Assembly (NCBI RefSeq): GCF_003946165.1
Contig: NZ_RHOI01000016.1
Coordinates: forward strand, 1 to 55,574
Direction: 5' to 3'
Source: Lacticaseibacillus baoqingensis
GTDB taxonomy: Bacteria; Bacillota; Bacilli; Lactobacillales; Lactobacillaceae
DNA length: 55,574 bases
The position numbers were made by a program, and so were the translations under genes. Within the stretch, counting starts at the first letter, position 1, and every line of letters starts with the position of its first letter. The notes beneath the pieces were generated by a model. That model searched no databases, had not been told where the DNA came from, and worked only from the letters and a program-made list of their open reading frames with translations. Positions 25,133-34,124 of the stretch are shown in pieces.

Positions 25133-27046
25133 ATGGCGCAAAAAAATATCGTCGTCATTGGCGCAGGGTTTGCAGGCGTGTATGCAACCAAAAAGCTCGC
25201 CAGAAAATTAAAGCACAATAACGATGTCACGATCACATTGATCGATAAGCATTCATATTTCACGTATATGACGGAGCTGCACGAAATCGCCGCCAATCGG
25301 GTCGCCGAAGATGCGATCCAATACGACTTGCACCGGCTGTTTGGCCGGCGGAAAAACGTCAACTTGGTCACCGATACCGTCACCACGATCGATCGCGATC
25401 AGCACTTGGTTAAAACCAAGCACGGCGCTTATCCTTATGATTACGTGATCTTAGGGATCGGCTCTGAGCCTAATGATTTTGGCACCCCTGGCGTTAAAGA
25501 GCACGGCTTCACCTTAGGGTCTTGGGAATCAGCCATCCAGCTCAAGCAGCACATTACCGATGTGGTGCGGCGCGGGGCCGTTGAACATGACCCTAAAAAA
25601 CGCCAGGCGCTTTTGTCAATCGTGGTGGTCGGCTCTGGCTTTACCGGGACAGAAACGATCGGCGAATTGCGTGATTGGCGCGACCAATTAGCCAAGGAAA
25701 ACAAACTTGATCCTGAAGAGATCAAATTCAGCTTGATGGAAATGGCACCAACGATCATGAATATGCTTGATCGCAGCGATGCCGCCAAAGCTGAAAAATA
25801 TATGCAAAAGCGCGGCATTGCCGTGATGAAAAATACCGGTGTCGTCGGCGTCCATGAAGATCACGTTGACCTTAAAGACGGCAGCACCTTCCCGACTGCG
25901 ACCTTGATTTGGACCGCTGGGGTCAAAGCCTCTGACCAAGCCGCTCAGTTTGGATTGACCCAAGGGCGCGGCGGCCGCATCGCGGTCAACGCCCAGATGC
26001 AATCTCAAGACGATGACCAGATCTATGTCGTCGGTGATGTGTCGTATTTTGCCGGCAACTCTGATCGCGGTGAACCGCAAATCGTGCAAGGCGCCGAAGC
26101 CAGTGCCCAAACGGCCTTATCCAATATCATCAAGCAAATCAACGGCCAAGCCGCAGATGTCGCTTATAAAGCCAGCTACTCCGGCTTCATGGTCAGCTTA
26201 GGCTCGCGCTATGGGGTCGCTAATTTGATGGGGATCTTCCATCTCTCCGGATTTTTCGCCATGTTGATGAAGCACTTAGTCAACATGTTGTATTTCGTGC
26301 AGATCTTCTCAGGTTATTACTTGTTCCAATATGTAATGCACGAATTCTTCCGCACCCAAAACGACCGCAATCTGATGCGCGGCCACCTGTCTCGCCAAGG
26401 CAACGTCTTATGGGCGGTACCGTCGCGGATCTTCTTAGGTGCGATGTGGCTGGTCGATTGTGCCTATAAAGTTTCCGGCAAGGAATCTTGGTTCGTCGAT
26501 AAACTCCGCTTACCGTTTTCTTGGTTGCAGCCGGCGGCTACCAGCGGCGCTTCTGCTGCCGGTGCGGATACCACCAGCGCCGCGACTGGTGCAGCTGCCA
26601 GCGGTGCGGCTGACACAGCAACTACCGCAGCCAAAAGCGTCTTTTCCTTGTCTTATCAATACGGTAAAGATCCGATGATGGTCTTTGATCAAATGCCGCA
26701 CTGGATGTATTCGATCACCAAGGTCTTGATCCCCAACCAGCAAGTGGCCTTCTTCATGCAAAAGTCGATGACGATCATCGAGATCTTGATCGGCTTAGCA
26801 CTCGTTGCCGGCTTGTTCACTTGGGTCAGCGGTGGTGTTTCCGTGATGTTCACGCTGATCTTTTGCCTTAGTGGGATGTTTTATTGGGTCAACATTTGGA
26901 TGATCCCAATGGCCATTGCGGTCATGAACGGTTCCGGCCGGGCCTTCGGGCTGGATAAGTGGGTCGTACCGTACTTGCAAAAAGTGTTCGGTAAGTGGTG
27001 GTACGGACAACCGCAGTCCCTATACGGTCAAGATACCGTCAAGTAA
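25133..27046 (+). CDS. ndh2: Type II NADH dehydrogenase of the EET pathway
   Basis: It passes electrons from cytoplasmic NADH to a membrane quinone without pumping protons. The 637-residue protein has the FAD site VIGAGFAGVYATKKL at its N-terminus, the NADH site VVGSGFTGTETIGEL near residue 165 and the FAD-contacting VGDVSYF region near residue 300. Unlike ordinary Ndh it goes on with hydrophobic segments, an Ala/Ser/Thr-rich linker (about residues 470-505) and a C-terminal membrane domain with three or four helices, as in Listeria Ndh2. The ATG at 25133 (MAQKNIVVIGAG) is chosen; a TTG further up lacks a binding site. Confidence 0.92.
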   Translation: MAQKNIVVIGAGFAGVYATKKLARKLKHNNDVTITLIDKHSYFTYMTELHEIAANRVAEDAIQYDLHRLFGRRKNVNLVTDTVTTIDRDQHLVKTKHGAYPYDYVILGIGSEPNDFGTPGVKEHGFTLGSWESAIQLKQHITDVVRRGAVEHDPKKRQALLSIVVVGSGFTGTETIGELRDWRDQLAKENKLDPEEIKFSLMEMAPTIMNMLDRSDAAKAEKYMQKRGIAVMKNTGVVGVHEDHVDLKDGSTFPTATLIWTAGVKASDQAAQFGLTQGRGGRIAVNAQMQSQDDDQIYVVGDVSYFAGNSDRGEPQIVQGAEASAQTALSNIIKQINGQAADVAYKASYSGFMVSLGSRYGVANLMGIFHLSGFFAMLMKHLVNMLYFVQIFSGYYLFQYVMHEFFRTQNDRNLMRGHLSRQGNVLWAVPSRIFLGAMWLVDCAYKVSGKESWFVDKLRLPFSWLQPAATSGASAAGADTTSAATGAAASGAADTATTAAKSVFSLSYQYGKDPMMVFDQMPHWMYSITKVLIPNQQVAFFMQKSMTIIEILIGLALVAGLFTWVSGGVSVMFTLIFCLSGMFYWVNIWMIPMAIAVMNGSGRAFGLDKWVVPYLQKVFGKWWYGQPQSLYGQDTVK

Positions 27047-27079
27047 GCCAGCCGCATTGGCTTTCATTGTCCGCCGTTC

Positions 27080-27113
27080 GGTTCTGGGGTAGGATGACCT
27101 CGGAACCTTTTTT
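27080..27113 (+). terminator. Terminator or attenuator between ndh2 and eetA
   Basis: An imperfect stem (GGTTC...GAACC) is followed by six T, 34 bp after the ndh2 stop codon. It would lower expression of eetA-eetB-dmkB relative to ndh2. Confidence 0.7.
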
Positions 27114-27140
27114 ATTCAGTTTGCGAAGGGAGACCGTCTC

Positions 27141-27569
27141 ATGCACCGCTACTTCAAAATGATTCGCCCCTTCGATTACATCATCGTCATCGCATTGCTG
27201 GCGGCATCTTTCATCCCTTATGCGTTTTTTGCCCATGCCCAAGCGCGTACCAACGCAACCAGCCCGCGCACCGTCTACACCGCGGTGGTCACCCATGATG
27301 GTCAAACCGTGTATCATATCCGGTTGACCGGGCATCGCGGCACCACCAAATTCCGTTATCACGATGGTCACGATTGGAACGAGATCGTGACCACTGATGA
27401 TCACATCCAGATCGCTTCGGCTGATTGTCCCGATCAAGTCTGCGTGCGTAAAGGCCAAATCGCCAAACCTGGGCAAACCATCGTCTGCTTGCCGCATAAG
27501 CTGTTGATCGAGATCAAATCCAGCGGCCGCTCAGCAGGCAACAATACAGGCGGGATGGTGACAGAATGA
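27141..27569 (+). CDS. eetA: EetA, NusG-domain-II-like membrane-anchored protein
   Basis: The 142-residue protein has one N-terminal membrane helix (about residues 12-32) and an extracytoplasmic NusG domain II-like part with the motif CPDQVCVRKG and a later CLPHK, the conserved Cys pattern of the family. EetA is required for extracellular electron transfer in Listeria; it is thought to help move electrons from quinone to PplA, but its chemistry is not settled. It overlaps eetB by 4 nt. Confidence 0.88.
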   Translation: MHRYFKMIRPFDYIIVIALLAASFIPYAFFAHAQARTNATSPRTVYTAVVTHDGQTVYHIRLTGHRGTTKFRYHDGHDWNEIVTTDDHIQIASADCPDQVCVRKGQIAKPGQTIVCLPHKLLIEIKSSGRSAGNNTGGMVTE

Positions 27570-28117
27570 CTTATCATCCAGAACGTACCCGTCAATTGAT
27601 CTTTATTGCCTTACTTTGCGCACAAGGGGTGATCATTGGGCTGTTAGAGCGCATGATCCCGTTTCCGTTTGCCTTTGCGCCTGGCGCCAAGTTGGGCTTG
27701 GCCAACCTGATCACGATCATTTCTTTGTTCACGATGTCCATTCCAGACAGTTTCTTGTTGATGCTGCTGCGCCTCACCTTGACGACGCTGCTTGGCGGGA
27801 CGCTTTCGACGTTTATGTACAGTGGCGCCGGCGCGTTGTTGTCTTGGGCGGGGATGCTGGCGATCAAGCAACTGGGCGAACGCCGCGTCAGTATGATCGG
27901 TATCTCGGCCGCCGGCGGGATCTTACACAACGTCGGCCAGCTGTTGATCGCGAGTTTGATCGCGCAATCTTGGACGGTGATGTTGTACTTGCCGATCCTC
28001 AGCTTCATGGGGATCTTGGCTGGAATCGCCGTGGGGATCGCCGCCAACTTTTTATTCGCACACATCGATACGTTACGCCGGCTGCGTTTTGACCGGCAAA
28101 AAAGGAGTACGCCATGA
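27566..28117 (+). CDS. eetB: EetB, Gx-transporter-family membrane protein
   Basis: The 183-residue protein has five or six membrane helices and belongs to the family often labelled heptaprenyl diphosphate synthase component I or Gx transporter, with ERMIPFPFAFAPGAKLGLANLITI near the N-terminus and LLRLTLTTLLGG. It resembles S components of ECF transporters. In EET loci it always accompanies eetA. It overlaps both neighbours by 4 nt (ATGA), so eetA-eetB-dmkB are translationally coupled. Confidence 0.88.
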   Translation: MTYHPERTRQLIFIALLCAQGVIIGLLERMIPFPFAFAPGAKLGLANLITIISLFTMSIPDSFLLMLLRLTLTTLLGGTLSTFMYSGAGALLSWAGMLAIKQLGERRVSMIGISAAGGILHNVGQLLIASLIAQSWTVMLYLPILSFMGILAGIAVGIAANFLFAHIDTLRRLRFDRQKRSTP

Positions 28118-29094
28118 AGATCCATCCAATGTGGGCGGATTATCCCGAACTCGCCAAAGACCTAACGGCGACGCTGGATCTGATCGAGTCGCAGATCCGC
28201 CCTCAAAATACAGCCGTGGCAAAAGCGCTAGTGGCCATGATCAGCGCCGGTGGGAAGCTGTTGCGGCCGGCTTATTGCCTGCTGTTTTCAGAATTTCAAC
28301 CGACCCGCGATCGTCAAAAGATCATCGCCTTAGCCGCTGCGGTGGAAGCCTTACACAATGCTACCTTAGTGCATGATGATATTATCGACCGCTCCCCGAC
28401 ACGGCGGGGCTTGCCGACGATCAGCGCCCAGTTCGGCCAAGATGTGGCCGTTTACGCTGGTGATTACTTATTTGTCGTCTGTTTCAAGTTGATCGCCAAA
28501 TATGCCAGCGACTTGCGCAGCGTCCAACAAGACAGCTCCAGCATGGAACGGCTGCTCAATGGCGAACTCGAACAAATGGGCACGCGCTATGACTATCAAA
28601 TCGACATCGATCAATACCTGCACCAAGTTTCTGGTAAAACCGGGCAGTTATTTGCCCTTTCCAGCTTCATCGGTGCGTTTGAAAGCGGTCAGCCGCTGGC
28701 ATTTGCCAAAAAGATCGAAAAAATCGGGATGAATATCGGCATCGCCTTTCAACTGCTCGACGACATCTTGGATTACACCAGCGATCCGGATACGATCGGC
28801 AAGCCGGTACATGAAGACATCAAACAAGGCGTCTATTCTGCCCCCTTGATCCTGGCGATGAGCCAAAACCGCCAAGCGTTCATTCCCTACCTCAGCAAAC
28901 AAGCTGCCATGACCGATGCTGACCTCAACGCCATTCAAGCGTTGATGCAAGACTACGCAGGCATCGCCCAAGCTCGGCAAATGGCCAGCACCTATACGGC
29001 GCGCGCCTTAGCCGGCTTAGCCGCCTTACCAGACGTGCCGGCTAAAGCTACCTTGATCCAATTGACCACGGCCTTGCTTGATCGCAAAAGTTAA
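28114..29094 (+). CDS. dmkB: Polyprenyl diphosphate synthase
   Basis: It makes the long isoprenoid side chain for the EET quinone. The 326-residue protein has both Asp-rich motifs of trans-prenyltransferases: DDIIDRSPTRRG (FARM, about residues 88-99) and DDILDYTSD (SARM, about residues 213-221), with GGKLLRPAYCL before the first. Bulkiness before the FARM would set chain length, which I cannot predict. It is the last gene of the plus-strand half. Confidence 0.92.
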   Translation: MKIHPMWADYPELAKDLTATLDLIESQIRPQNTAVAKALVAMISAGGKLLRPAYCLLFSEFQPTRDRQKIIALAAAVEALHNATLVHDDIIDRSPTRRGLPTISAQFGQDVAVYAGDYLFVVCFKLIAKYASDLRSVQQDSSSMERLLNGELEQMGTRYDYQIDIDQYLHQVSGKTGQLFALSSFIGAFESGQPLAFAKKIEKIGMNIGIAFQLLDDILDYTSDPDTIGKPVHEDIKQGVYSAPLILAMSQNRQAFIPYLSKQAAMTDADLNAIQALMQDYAGIAQARQMASTYTARALAGLAALPDVPAKATLIQLTTALLDRKS

Positions 29095-29106
29095 CGACAC
29101 CCCTAC

Positions 29107-29148
29107 AAAACAGGCACTCGCGACTAATCGCGAGTGCCTGTTTTTTTT
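29107..29148. terminator. Bidirectional terminator after dmkB
   Basis: A perfect 13-bp stem (CAGGCACTCGCGA arm) has a 4-nt loop; eight T follow on the plus strand and AAAA lies on the other side, so it also serves the convergent sigma-factor gene. Confidence 0.92.
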
Positions 29149-29686
29149 AGCGGTGAAAATCCAATGCAAATTGCACCACCTTGCGTTTGGCGCGTTCTTG
29201 CGCGCGGGCTAATTGTCCTGCCGAGCGGGCTAGCGGCGCGATGGCATTCAACACCGCTTGTGCTTCCAGCGACGACAACGACTGAAATAATTCCTCGACT
29301 TGGATCGCGATCAGCAAGCCGTTTTCCACTTCTTGCCCTAATTGCAGCTCTTTGGGCCGATCGACTGGCTCTGCGATCACTAGCGTTTCAATATCTCCAC
29401 GCCTTTTTTTCGCCAGCGCATAGCGCATGACCGACGCCAAATGGGCATTCAACACTAAGCGGAAATAGGCCCCAAAGCGCGACCCGCTGCTGCCGTTATA
29501 CCGCCTGGCAGCATTCAACAGCGCAATGCGTGCTTCTTGGTACCAATCATCGCGGTCATAATTTGGTAAATGATAGGTGTACAACAATTTTTTGACTAAC
29601 GGCAGATACTGGGCAAACAGCTGTGCAAACGCATCGGAATCTGCTTGGGCGCGTTGTACCAGCTGGATCGTCGCTTCTTTTTCCAT
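29147..29686 (-). CDS. Sigma-70-family factor, SigH/ComX-like
   Basis: The 179-residue protein starts with a region-2-like block (DAFAQLFAQYLPLVKKLLYTYHLPNYDRDDWYQEARIALLNAARRY; the WYQEARIAL helix recognises the -10). Its C-terminal part (LSSLEAQAVLNAI) is only loosely like region 4 and ends soon after, so promoter recognition may be unusual. In Bacillus sigH lies between rae1 and rpmG, and this gene is on the same strand between those two genes, though separated from each by inserted modules. In lactobacilli such factors control competence-like genes. Confidence 0.8.
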   Translation of the reverse strand: MEKEATIQLVQRAQADSDAFAQLFAQYLPLVKKLLYTYHLPNYDRDDWYQEARIALLNAARRYNGSSGSRFGAYFRLVLNAHLASVMRYALAKKRRGDIETLVIAEPVDRPKELQLGQEVENGLLIAIQVEELFQSLSSLEAQAVLNAIAPLARSAGQLARAQERAKRKVVQFALDFHR

Positions 29687-29811
29687 GGCACTCCCCCAAA
29701 TGCCAATACATGAGAGCCCTTATTTTAGCACTTAAGCAAGCGCTGACAAGCGAACCGCTGTTTTCTTGGCAAGCAGCCTTTTCACAACCGCTGAACAAAA
29801 AAAATCATGAT

Positions 29812-29828
29812 TTTAAGTTGGGTTTAAG
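29812..29828 (+). promoter_or_regulatory. 11-bp direct repeat upstream of the ABC operon
   Basis: TTTAAG occurs at 29812-29817 and 29823-29828, exactly one helical turn apart, in the 213-bp gap before the operon. OmpR/PhoP-type response regulators bind such repeats. The palindrome AAAATCATGATTTT precedes it. No regulator gene is nearby. Confidence 0.4.
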
Positions 29829-29899
29829 TTTGCCTGCCTAACATAGGCATCACTGAAACGCAGCCGCTCGCTGCCGCAAAAAACAATGGAGATGACAAT

Positions 29900-30706
29900 A
29901 TGGATAACGCGACGAACTTAACGCCACCGCGCCAACAACCCCGCATTTATCAATTCAAACAACTGCTGCCTTGGCTGATCCCGATCGCCTTGATACTGCT
30001 ATGGCAAGTCGCCGGCAGCCTCAATTGGCTCTCGACTACCTTACTCCCGACGCCTTGGTCAGTTTTTCAAGATGGGGTCAGCTTATGGCGTGCCGGAGAA
30101 TTGCCTAAAAATCTTGGCATCAGTCTCTACCGCGCCTTGATGGGTTTTGCCTTAGGCGCAAGCATCGGGTTTTTCTTCGGCATGCTCAATGGCCTGTCCA
30201 AAACCGCCCGCGGCTTGTTTGATTCTACGATCCAAATGTTGCGCAACATCCCCCATTTGTCTTTGATCCCTGTGGTGATCATCTTATTTGGGATCGGCGA
30301 AACCGCCAAGATCTCCTTAGTCACCGTCGGCGTGATGTTTCCGATCTACATCAATACGTTCCACGGCATCACCAGTGTCGACCCGGAATTGATCGAAATG
30401 GGCCAAGCCTATGGGTTGTCGCCAAAAGCGCTGTTGACTAAGATCGTCTTCCCCGGCGCGTTACCGACGATCTTAGTCGGCGTGCGCTATGCCTTAGGGG
30501 TGATGTGGACAACATTGATCGTCGCAGAAACGATTTCCAGCAACTCTGGGATCGGCTATATGGCCACCAACGCCCAAGAGTTTATGAACATGAAAACTGT
30601 CCTCTTGTGCATCGTGATCTACGCGCTATTAGGGAAAGCCTCAGATCTGATCGCCAAGTTGCTAGAAGCAATCTGCCTGGACTGGCAAGTTAAAAGGAGT
30701 CGTTGA
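29900..30706 (+). CDS. ABC transporter permease, nitrate/sulfonate/taurine type
   Basis: The 268-residue membrane protein has six hydrophobic segments and the binding-protein-dependent permease (EAA) loop ELIEMGQAYGLSPKALLTKIVFPGALP near residues 158-185. It matches the SsuC/TauC/ThiX group, which imports sulfonates, nitrate, thiamine precursors or similar small molecules. The true substrate is unknown. ATGGAGATGACAAT precedes the ATG. It is the first gene of a tightly packed five-gene operon. Confidence 0.85.
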   Translation: MDNATNLTPPRQQPRIYQFKQLLPWLIPIALILLWQVAGSLNWLSTTLLPTPWSVFQDGVSLWRAGELPKNLGISLYRALMGFALGASIGFFFGMLNGLSKTARGLFDSTIQMLRNIPHLSLIPVVIILFGIGETAKISLVTVGVMFPIYINTFHGITSVDPELIEMGQAYGLSPKALLTKIVFPGALPTILVGVRYALGVMWTTLIVAETISSNSGIGYMATNAQEFMNMKTVLLCIVIYALLGKASDLIAKLLEAICLDWQVKRSR

Positions 30707-30707
30707 T

Positions 30708-31418
30708 ATGAGTGAACCTTTATTGACCCTTGAGCGCATCGGCAAGGTATACGGGGCCAAAATGGCCTTACATGATGTAAATTTCAGCCTTTATCCCGGC
30801 GAATTTATCGCCTTAGTCGGCATGTCTGGCGGCGGCAAAAGCACGATCTTGCGCTTGATCGCACAGCTAGAAGCACCGACTAGCGGCGAGATCACCTTCG
30901 CCCAATCAGACATGGTGACGCGCGTCATGTTTCAAAACGACCGCTTGCTGCCTTGGCTGACCAATGTGCAAAACCTCTCGTTCAAATCCTCCGATCCCAC
31001 CCAACAAGCGCGGGCTTTGGCGATGCTTGACACAATCGGCTTGGCTGATTTTGCTAACGGCTACCCCAGCGCCTTATCCGGCGGGCAAAAACAGCGGCTC
31101 GCCTTAGGCCGAGCCTTGATGGCCGATCCGCAGCTTTTGTTGTTAGACGAGCCGCTGGGAGCATTGGATGCCCTAACGCGCCGCAAAATGCAAGCCAGCA
31201 TCGCCAAGATCTGCCACGACCAACAGCTGACCACGTTATTGATCACCCATGATGTCGAAGAAGCGGCCCGCATGGCCGATCGCGTGATCGTCATCAAAGA
31301 CGGTACCAATATCTACGAAGCCGATGGTGCCAAAGGCCAAGATGCGGCCACGATCGGCACCGTGGCTGAACGGGTCTTAGAGGTGATCTTAAACCCAGCG
31401 ACACCGGCAAGGGGGTGA
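30708..31418 (+). CDS. ABC transporter ATP-binding protein, SsuB/TauB type
   Basis: The 236-residue ATPase has Walker A GMSGGGKST (about residues 38-46), signature LSGGQKQRLALGRAL, Walker B LLLLDEPLGALDALTR and the switch His in ITHDVEEA. It energises the permease encoded one base upstream. The last four bases of the gene overlap the acyltransferase frame. Confidence 0.92.
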   Translation: MSEPLLTLERIGKVYGAKMALHDVNFSLYPGEFIALVGMSGGGKSTILRLIAQLEAPTSGEITFAQSDMVTRVMFQNDRLLPWLTNVQNLSFKSSDPTQQARALAMLDTIGLADFANGYPSALSGGQKQRLALGRALMADPQLLLLDEPLGALDALTRRKMQASIAKICHDQQLTTLLITHDVEEAARMADRVIVIKDGTNIYEADGAKGQDAATIGTVAERVLEVILNPATPARG

Positions 31419-32635
31419 GCAGCTTGACGACTGCGATCCAAAAAAAGCGCCCTTACTTGTACGAAGTAGATATGATGCGCATCATCTTCATCTTTGGGGT
31501 CTTGTTGAATCATACGACTACCGCGTTTGCCCAAAGCATGACTGACGCCACTGGTTGGGCCCATCTGCTGCTGTTGGCGACGCATTTAACGATCCATTTT
31601 ACCCGGATGGGCTTCATGTTCATGACCGGGCTGGTTTTGACATTAAATTACTATTCGCGCCACGACTGGCCAACGTTTTTTAAAAAGCGCTTTGCCGGTT
31701 CCGGCTGGCCGTATGTCTTGTGGAACTTCATCTTGATGGTCATGGCCTTGATCGTTGGCGCCCCTGGGTTCAGCCTGGCAAACTTCTCTGGTACCTACCT
31801 CAGCGCACTGGTACATGGCGATCAATTCTACATGTACTACATCTTGGTGACCTTGCAATTGTATGTGCTGTTTCCGCTGCTGGTCGCGTTGTTTAAAAAA
31901 TTACCCAACCGCCATTTGACCATTTTAGTGACCAGTTTCGGGCTGCAGCTGGCGTTAATGTTTGCCATCAAATACGGCTTGCCGCATGTGGATCGCAGCC
32001 ATTGGCTGTGGTGGTTTTCCGCTTATGGCGTCAACGTGTTCACCTACCAGTTTTATTTCATTTTTGGCGCGTACACGTCATTGCATTATCAAGCGCTTGT
32101 GGCTTTCATCAAACACCACGCCAAAGCCATCGGCAGCTGGACCTTAGCGTTGGGCCTAGGCACAGTGGGCTATTACTTCTGGAATCGCGGTGTTTTAGGC
32201 CTCACGCATACCGCTGCAGTTTCCCCGCATCAGCCTTACATGTTAGTTTATGACACCATGATGATCATCTTCGTCTTTGGCATCGGCAAGCTTTATGCGT
32301 GCAAACGCCTGGCGCTGCCGACTTGGGTCAAGGACTTAGTCGCCAATGGGGCCAAGGTGTCATTTGGGATCTATCTGGATCAAACCATTGGCTTGACGCT
32401 GTTAAGCTGGCTGCTGCAATTTACCAAGTTGCCGGATTGGGGCTATCTCCTGTTGATTCCGATCGGTTATGCCTTGGTCTTGACGATCAGTTTTGCGATC
32501 GCATGGTTTTGTTATCGGGTGGCGCCGTTTGGTATTTTGATCGGGCGTCCGCAAATTCATCTCTTCAACCGTCAGAAAGGAATGGTCATTCATGACGCAA
32601 CTTACCACACTACTGTCCAATCAACTCAAAAATAA
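31415..32635 (+). CDS. Membrane acyltransferase (acyltransferase 3 family)
   Basis: The ~405-residue protein has about ten membrane helices. It fits the acyltransferase 3/OafA-like family: LYEVDMMRIIFIFGVLLNHTTTAFA at the N-terminus (the conserved R and H of the family) and FIFGAYTSLHY later. Members move acyl groups onto sugars, lipids or peptides at the membrane. The start is either GTG at 31415, overlapping the ATPase stop, or TTG at 31424 with GGGGGTG upstream. Its place between an ABC ATPase and an acyl-activating enzyme suggests that the activated acyl group is its donor. Confidence 0.82.
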   Translation: MSSLTTAIQKKRPYLYEVDMMRIIFIFGVLLNHTTTAFAQSMTDATGWAHLLLLATHLTIHFTRMGFMFMTGLVLTLNYYSRHDWPTFFKKRFAGSGWPYVLWNFILMVMALIVGAPGFSLANFSGTYLSALVHGDQFYMYYILVTLQLYVLFPLLVALFKKLPNRHLTILVTSFGLQLALMFAIKYGLPHVDRSHWLWWFSAYGVNVFTYQFYFIFGAYTSLHYQALVAFIKHHAKAIGSWTLALGLGTVGYYFWNRGVLGLTHTAAVSPHQPYMLVYDTMMIIFVFGIGKLYACKRLALPTWVKDLVANGAKVSFGIYLDQTIGLTLLSWLLQFTKLPDWGYLLLIPIGYALVLTISFAIAWFCYRVAPFGILIGRPQIHLFNRQKGMVIHDATYHTTVQSTQK

Positions 32636-34124
32636 TCTGACCCGGTCTTTAGTCAAAGACACCAATTACCCTGACTGGTTCACCGGCAAACACTTGCAAC
32701 AAGATGTCTTGGCCTTGCATACCTTGTTTGTCACCCAAAAACTCGGCCATGGTGATCAGCTTTTAGTCTGCTTGCCTAACTCGGCTGCCTTTTTGGTGAT
32801 CAATCAAGCCGCGTGGGAGCTGGGGATCATCGTTCATCCGATCAGCCCCACGACGCCTATCCCCGAATTGATCGCCGCTGATCACGAGCAGCACTACCCC
32901 ATGCTGTTGTTGACGCCTGAATTAGCCGCCGGTTTTGCGGCGCCAGATTTTGGTCATGAAACGCTCCACTTGAACACGGCAGCCCTATCCGTGGTAAAAG
33001 ACTGCACCCAACTTGATCAGCGCACCAGCGCCGATCGATCGCCGGTGCAAGAAGACGATCTGGGCTTGATCCTCAATACTTCTGGCACCACCGGCCAGCC
33101 CAAGCAAGTGGGCTTATCGCAGCGGATCTTATTAAACGCTGCCAGACATGACGCCGCCTCCAATCATATGACCCCAAAAGACACCGCCATGATCACCATG
33201 CCGATGTTTCATATCAACGCGCAAGTCATGTCGACGCTGTCTTCGCGGGTGGCCAACGCGCGCATCGTGATTACGCCGCAGTTTTCGGCCTCACAGTTTT
33301 GGCCTCAAGTCCAGGCCAATCACGTCACTTGGGTCAGCGTAGTCCCAACGATCATCAGCTTCTTATTGCTCAACGAACAAGCCAACGCCGCTTATGGGCG
33401 GCTGCAGGCTAAAATCGCCCTGCGCTTTGTGCGCTCCAGTTCGTTTGCCTTGCCAAAAGAGCGCCTGCAGGCGTTTCAGGCGCGTTTTCATACCTTGGTG
33501 ATCGAAGGGTATGGCATGACCGAATCTGCCAGCCAATGCACCACCAACCCCCATGACGCGCCTAAGATCGGATCAGCCGGCTTGCCTTATGGCACTGAAG
33601 TCAAGCTCGTCGTGGCCGACCAATTTACCGCTGCTCCAGGGGTTTTAGGCGAGATCGCGATCCGCGGCGACCATGTGATCACCCATTACCTGGATGATGC
33701 CAACCCTGAGTCATTTAAAGCCGGCTGGTTTTTAACTGGCGATCTTGGCTACTTCGATGAAGATGGCTACTTGTTTGTTAAAGGCCGCAAAAAAGAGATC
33801 ATTTCGCGCGGCGGTGAAAAAGTCGCCCCGGCCCATGTCGAATCGGTGTTGAGCGCCTTGCCGTTCATTGAACAACTGGCCGTCATCGGCATGCCTGACC
33901 CACTTTACGGCGAAGCGGTCACTGCCGTGGTGGTTTCCACCACCCCTGGGTTGAACCAAGCCGCTCAAGCCCAACAACTGCTGGCTTACGGTCAAGCCCA
34001 GCTCGCCAAATTTGAAACCCCAACGCAAGTCGAATTCATTCGCGAATTTCCGCGCAACCCCACTGGCAAGATCTTACGCGCGCAACTGCGCGATCAACTA
34101 CTCGCAATAGGAGCAAACGCATGA
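32592..34124 (+). CDS. AMP-forming acyl-CoA synthetase-like enzyme (ANL superfamily)
   Basis: The 510-residue protein has the adenylation core: LNTSGTTGQPKQVGLS (A3, about residues 157-172), GYGMTESASQ (A5, near residue 305), LTGDLGYFDEDGYLFVKGRKKE (A7/A8, about residues 380-401) and NPTGKILR with the catalytic Lys near the C-terminus. It should activate a carboxylic acid as acyl-AMP and then transfer it to CoA or another thiol; a carrier protein is not encoded nearby. Its start overlaps the acyltransferase gene by 44 nt. Confidence 0.85.
   Translation: MTQLTTLLSNQLKNNLTRSLVKDTNYPDWFTGKHLQQDVLALHTLFVTQKLGHGDQLLVCLPNSAAFLVINQAAWELGIIVHPISPTTPIPELIAADHEQHYPMLLLTPELAAGFAAPDFGHETLHLNTAALSVVKDCTQLDQRTSADRSPVQEDDLGLILNTSGTTGQPKQVGLSQRILLNAARHDAASNHMTPKDTAMITMPMFHINAQVMSTLSSRVANARIVITPQFSASQFWPQVQANHVTWVSVVPTIISFLLLNEQANAAYGRLQAKIALRFVRSSSFALPKERLQAFQARFHTLVIEGYGMTESASQCTTNPHDAPKIGSAGLPYGTEVKLVVADQFTAAPGVLGEIAIRGDHVITHYLDDANPESFKAGWFLTGDLGYFDEDGYLFVKGRKKEIISRGGEKVAPAHVESVLSALPFIEQLAVIGMPDPLYGEAVTAVVVSTTPGLNQAAQAQQLLAYGQAQLAKFETPTQVEFIREFPRNPTGKILRAQLRDQLLAIGANA

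Noticed and set aside
27592-28125. 177-codon minus-strand frame over eetB
   Set aside because: It is the antisense shadow of a membrane-protein gene that has overlapping start/stop codons with both operon neighbours.
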